From Hyphomonadaceae bacterium UBA2389 (lineage in GTDB: Bacteria > Pseudomonadota > Alphaproteobacteria > Caulobacterales > Aquidulcibacteraceae): 34,861 nt of DNA. A program made the position numbers and the translations under genes. Under the pieces are notes generated by a model that worked only from the letters and a program-made list of their open reading frames with translations, was not told the origin of the DNA and made no database searches. The DNA lies in assembly GCA_002343395.1 (NCBI GenBank), contig DDSN01000115.1:1-34861 (forward strand). The letters run 5' to 3'. Shown here piece by piece: positions 31,925-34,861 of this stretch. The stretch's first letter is position 1. The number at the start of each line of letters is the position of its first letter.

Positions 31925-32380
31925 ATGGCCACGAAGACCGCCCGCGGCGCCGCCAAAACCGCCACGGAAGCCTTTGAGCAAGTGACCGCCGCGTCGAACG
32001 ACGCCGTCCGCGAGAATTTTGACCGCGGCTTGGCGGCGCTGTCGGAAGCCTCGTCTTTCGGCAAGCAGAACGTCGATGCATGGCTTGCTTCGGCTACCGC
32101 CGCCCAAAAGGGACTTGAGGCGATCTCGGCCCGCACGGTTGCGTTCCAGAAGCAGGCGCTCGAAAACCACATGACGGCGGCGAAGTCGCTCATGACCTCC
32201 AAGAGCGTGCAGGAGTTCGTTGAAAAGCAGAACGCCTACGCGAAGTCGTCTTTCGAGGCGTATGTCGCTGAACTGACGGGCGTTTCCGAGCTGGTGGCGG
32301 GTCTCGCCAAGGAAACGATGCAGCCGATCAACGAGCGCGTTAACGCTGTTGGTCAGTTGATCCAGACGAACGCGCGCTAA
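31925..32380 (+). CDS. Phasin (PHA granule-associated protein)
   Basis: A 151-residue, almost fully helical protein of the phasin_2 type: N-terminal Ala/Lys/Thr-rich segment (ATKTARGAAKTATEAFEQV), then amphipathic helices with FQKQALENHMTAAKSLM, SVQEFVEKQNAYAKSSFEAY and the closing KETMQPINERVNAVGQ. Phasins coat polyhydroxyalkanoate granules and control their size. GGAGA at 31910-31914 is 10 bases before ATG 31925; the ATG at 31916 is only one base from it and so is less likely. A PhaR-like palindrome upstream fits the assignment. No PHA synthase is in the window. Confidence 0.88.
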   Translation: MATKTARGAAKTATEAFEQVTAASNDAVRENFDRGLAALSEASSFGKQNVDAWLASATAAQKGLEAISARTVAFQKQALENHMTAAKSLMTSKSVQEFVEKQNAYAKSSFEAYVAELTGVSELVAGLAKETMQPINERVNAVGQLIQTNAR

Positions 32381-32408
32381 ACGCCGCTTCGCCTTCGCGA
32401 ACGAGATT

Positions 32409-32438
32409 AACGGGCCTGGCGCGAGCCGGGCCCGTTTT
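32409..32438 (+). terminator. Rho-independent terminator of the phasin gene
   Basis: An 11-bp stem, ACGGGCCTGGC (32410-32420) with GCCGGGCCCGT (32425-32435; one T-G pair), loop GCGA, followed by TTTCG. It begins 29 bases past the phasin stop. Confidence 0.75.
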
Positions 32439-32570
32439 CGTTCGCGGCGCACGGCTGCGAGCGCGCGCCGTCAAGCCCTTTCCAAAACTAAGTTGCACCA
32501 TAAATTGTTCACCGTGTGGGCTAGTCTCACGCGGAGCGGTCCACGAGTCGGGCCGGGCGGACGTGGCGTG

Positions 32571-32909
32571 ATGAGTGGGCAGCCGTGGGATCAGGATGGC
32601 GCCCCCGAAGACGGGGGGGACGAGCGCGCCGGCACGCAGACGCTCACGCGCACCAAAAAGCCCTCGCTCTATCGCGTCCTGCTCCTCAATGACGACTACA
32701 CGCCGATGGAATTCGTCGTGTACGTGCTTGAGCGCTTCTTTCAGAAGTCGCGCGAGGAGGCGACCACGATCATGTTGCACGTCCACCAGAACGGCGTGGG
32801 TCTGTGCGGCGTGTTCACCTACGAGGTGGCTGAAACCAAGGTCGCCCAGGTATTGGATCTCGCGCGGCGGCATGAACACCCGCTGCAATGTACGATGGAA
32901 AAGGAATAG
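32571..32909 (+). CDS. clpS: ClpS, N-end-rule adaptor for ClpAP
   Basis: A 112-residue ClpS. After a flexible acidic N-terminus comes the conserved core: YRVLLLNDDYTPMEFVVYVL, the binding-pocket NDD and M residues, then IMLHVHQNGVGLCGVFTYEVAETK and the C-terminal HPLQCTMEKE. It binds proteins with N-terminal Leu/Phe/Tyr/Trp and hands them to ClpA. It sits six bases before clpA, its standard partner. The ATG at 32571 gives the usual length; the frame also opens upstream (32493) with sequence unlike ClpS. Confidence 0.96.
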   Translation: MSGQPWDQDGAPEDGGDERAGTQTLTRTKKPSLYRVLLLNDDYTPMEFVVYVLERFFQKSREEATTIMLHVHQNGVGLCGVFTYEVAETKVAQVLDLARRHEHPLQCTMEKE

Positions 32910-32915
32910 AGCCGG

Positions 32916-34861
32916 ATGGCGACTTTCTCACGCACGCTTGAACAGACGCTCCGGCGCGCGCTCACGCTCGCGAACGACCACGAACACGAGTATGTGACGC
33001 TTGAGCATTTGTTGCTGTCGCTGGTCGATGATGAAGACGCCGCGGGCGTCATGCATGCATGCAAGGTCGATCTCGATAAGCTGCGGCAGAACCTCGAATC
33101 CTACCTCCACAACGAGTTGAACAGCCTTCGCGTGGAGCGCCGCGAGCATGAGGAGCCGCGCCCCACCGCCGGCTTCCAGCGCGTTCTGCAACGCGCGATG
33201 CTGCACGTGGATTCATCGGGCGGCCGGGAAGTGACGGGCGCCAACGTGCTCGTCGCGTTGTTCTCTGAGCGGGAGAGCCACGCCGCGTACTTCCTGCAAG
33301 AGCAGGACATGACGCGCTACGACGCGGTGAACTTCATCGCGCACGGGCTGCCAAAGCGTTCCGGTGCGGCGCAGGCGCGCCCCGTGCGCGGCGCCAACGA
33401 AGAGGAAGGCGAGCGCGTCGTCAAACAAGGCCAAGAGGCGTTGGCGGCTTATTGCGTGAACCTCAACAAGAAGGCCAAGGAGGGCAAGATCGATCCGCTG
33501 ATCGGCCGGGAAGCCGAGGTCATGCGCTCGATCCAAATTCTCTGCCGGCGCCAAAAGAACAACCCGCTGCTGGTCGGCGATCCGGGCGTGGGCAAGACCG
33601 CCATCGCTGAAGGCCTCGCGCGCAAGATCAACGAGAAGCAGGTGCCCGAGGTTCTGGCGGACGCCACGATCTTCTCGCTCGACATGGGGTCCCTGCTCGC
33701 GGGCACGCGTTATCGGGGCGACTTCGAGGAACGCTTGAAGAGCGTCATGAAGGAGCTCGAGAACCACCCCAAGGCGATCCTCTTCATTGACGAAATTCAC
33801 ACCGTGATCGGCGCCGGCGCCACATCAGGCGGCGCGATGGACGCTTCGAATCTGCTCAAGCCGGCGCTGCAATCGGGTCAGCTCCGCTGCATGGGGTCGA
33901 CGACCTACAAGGAGTACCGGCAGCACTTCGAAAAGGACCGCGCGCTCGCGCGGCGCTTCCAGAAGATTGACGTCAACGAGCCGACGATCCCGGACGCGAT
34001 CAAGATTCTGATGGGATTGCGCCCCTATTTCGAGGAATTCCACAAGGTGAAGTTCACCGACGACGCCGTGAAGGCCGCGGTGGAGCTTTCGGCGCGCCAT
34101 ATCGGCGATCGTAAGTTGCCGGACAAAGCCATCGACGTGATCGACGAGTCCGGCGCGTCGATGATGTTGCTGCCGCCGGCGCAGCGAAAGCAGACCATCG
34201 ACGTGACCGACGTGGAGGAGGTGGTTTCGCGCATGGCGCGCATTCCGCCGAAATCCGTGTCGAAAAACGACGCGGAAATGTTGGCGTCGCTATCAGCCGA
34301 TCTCAAGCGCGTTGTGTTCGGCCAAGACTACGCCATCGAGCAGCTCGCCGCGGCGATCAAGATGTCGCGCGCCGGTTTGCGAGAACCGCAAAAGCCGATC
34401 GGCTGCTATTTGTTCGCGGGTCCAACCGGCGTCGGCAAAACCGAAGTGGCCCGCTCGCTGGCCAACATCATGGGCATCGAGTTGCTTCGCTTCGACATGT
34501 CGGAATACATGGAGCGCCATACGGTAAGCCGGTTGATCGGCGCGCCTCCCGGCTATGTGGGCTTCGACCAAGGCGGGTTGTTGACAGACGGCGTGGATCA
34601 GCATCCGCATTGCGTCTTGCTGCTCGACGAAATCGAAAAAGCGCACCCCGACCTGTTCAACATCTTGTTGCAGGTGATGGACCACGGCTCGCTGACGGAC
34701 GCGAACGGCAAGAAGGTCGATTTCCGGAACGTCATTCTGATCATGACCACGAACGCGGGCGCTTCGGACGCCGCGCGGCAGGGGATCGGTTTTGGTCGCG
34801 GCAAGAAGGACGAGGAAAACGAAGAGGCGATCAAGCGGCTGTTCACGCCGGAGTTCCGCAA
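32916..34861 (+). CDS. clpA: ATP-dependent Clp protease ATP-binding subunit ClpA, 3' end beyond window
   Basis: 648 codons are visible of about 770. The N-domain (1-140) begins SRTLEQTLRRALTLA. The first AAA+ module has Walker A GDPGVGKT (221-228), Walker B ILFIDEIHT and GSTTYKEYR; the second has GPTGVGKT (502-509), LLLDEIEKAH and the sensor MTTNAG. An IGF tripeptide in QGIGFGRG sits where the ClpP-binding loop belongs, so it should pair with ClpP. There is no ClpB-style long middle domain, which excludes ClpB/ClpC. ClpA unfolds substrates and feeds them to ClpP. AAGGA at 32901-32905 precedes the ATG, and clpS lies immediately upstream. Confidence 0.97.
   Translation, partial: MATFSRTLEQTLRRALTLANDHEHEYVTLEHLLLSLVDDEDAAGVMHACKVDLDKLRQNLESYLHNELNSLRVERREHEEPRPTAGFQRVLQRAMLHVDSSGGREVTGANVLVALFSERESHAAYFLQEQDMTRYDAVNFIAHGLPKRSGAAQARPVRGANEEEGERVVKQGQEALAAYCVNLNKKAKEGKIDPLIGREAEVMRSIQILCRRQKNNPLLVGDPGVGKTAIAEGLARKINEKQVPEVLADATIFSLDMGSLLAGTRYRGDFEERLKSVMKELENHPKAILFIDEIHTVIGAGATSGGAMDASNLLKPALQSGQLRCMGSTTYKEYRQHFEKDRALARRFQKIDVNEPTIPDAIKILMGLRPYFEEFHKVKFTDDAVKAAVELSARHIGDRKLPDKAIDVIDESGASMMLLPPAQRKQTIDVTDVEEVVSRMARIPPKSVSKNDAEMLASLSADLKRVVFGQDYAIEQLAAAIKMSRAGLREPQKPIGCYLFAGPTGVGKTEVARSLANIMGIELLRFDMSEYMERHTVSRLIGAPPGYVGFDQGGLLTDGVDQHPHCVLLLDEIEKAHPDLFNILLQVMDHGSLTDANGKKVDFRNVILIMTTNAGASDAARQGIGFGRGKKDEENEEAIKRLFTPEFR

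Noticed and set aside
1..34861. CRISPR arrays, insertion sequences, prophage or rRNA
   Set aside because: No regularly spaced direct repeats, transposase motifs, phage structural genes or rRNA segments were seen on either strand.

Overview
The window is a stretch of high-GC chromosome from an alphaproteobacterium, most likely Caulobacterales or Hyphomonadaceae-like. The best evidence is a convincing mipZ (the division-site ATPase of alphaproteobacteria that lack MinCD), with a perfect CtrA-type box (TTAA-N7-TTAAC) upstream. A PHA phasin, clpS-clpA, a DUF1489 gene and a PaiB-like gene fit the same picture. Genes are densely packed, and many are coupled by 4-nt start/stop overlaps. I see no transposase, integrase, phage structural gene or CRISPR array, so this reads as core plus lineage-specific chromosome rather than an island.

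Layout. 1-5.7 kb: the 3' part of pccA (propionyl-CoA carboxylase), an EthA-like flavin monooxygenase, a pectin-acetylesterase/NOTUM-type lipoprotein and a DUF6249 membrane protein; then lipB divergent from a stand-alone SpoA/FliN-domain protein. 5.7-9.3 kb: a secreted PPC-like protein, tRNA-Leu(GAG), an MgtE magnesium transporter and a membrane-anchored GH24 lysozyme-like protein with altered catalytic positions. 9.2-11.1 kb (minus strand): a tiny ORF with a very strong Shine-Dalgarno and its own terminator, then three overlapping paralogous lipoprotein genes. 11.2-15.4 kb: a cNMP-binding/patatin protein divergent from an operon of a TIR-TM-TIR protein, an enoyl-CoA hydratase of the methylglutaconyl-CoA type and a small unknown protein. 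15.4-18.9 kb: a tight five-gene operon (DUF3667 zinc-ribbon membrane protein, small membrane protein, sterol-desaturase-family enzyme, PaiB-like FMN protein, DUF1489). 19.1-22.0 kb: an EF-G paralogue with a degenerate G domain, convergent with an EamA transporter. 22.1-24.9 kb: a four-gene operon led by an isobutyryl-CoA dehydrogenase and ending in a glycerophosphodiesterase lipoprotein. 24.9-26.9 kb: kynA-kynU for tryptophan breakdown. 27.1-31.6 kb: an SRPBCC/GyrI-like membrane protein, panC, mipZ, a membrane J-domain protein and a DD-carboxypeptidase. 31.6-34.9 kb: a TGC-palindrome-rich control region and phasin gene, then clpS and the first 648 codons of clpA.

Together the catabolic genes (PccA, isobutyryl-CoA dehydrogenase, methylglutaconyl-CoA hydratase-like enzyme, KynA/KynU) suggest growth on amino acids and storage of carbon as PHA. 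The least explained items are the TIR-TM-TIR operon, the triplicated lipoproteins, the degenerate EF-G, the lysozyme-like protein and the micro-ORF cassette.
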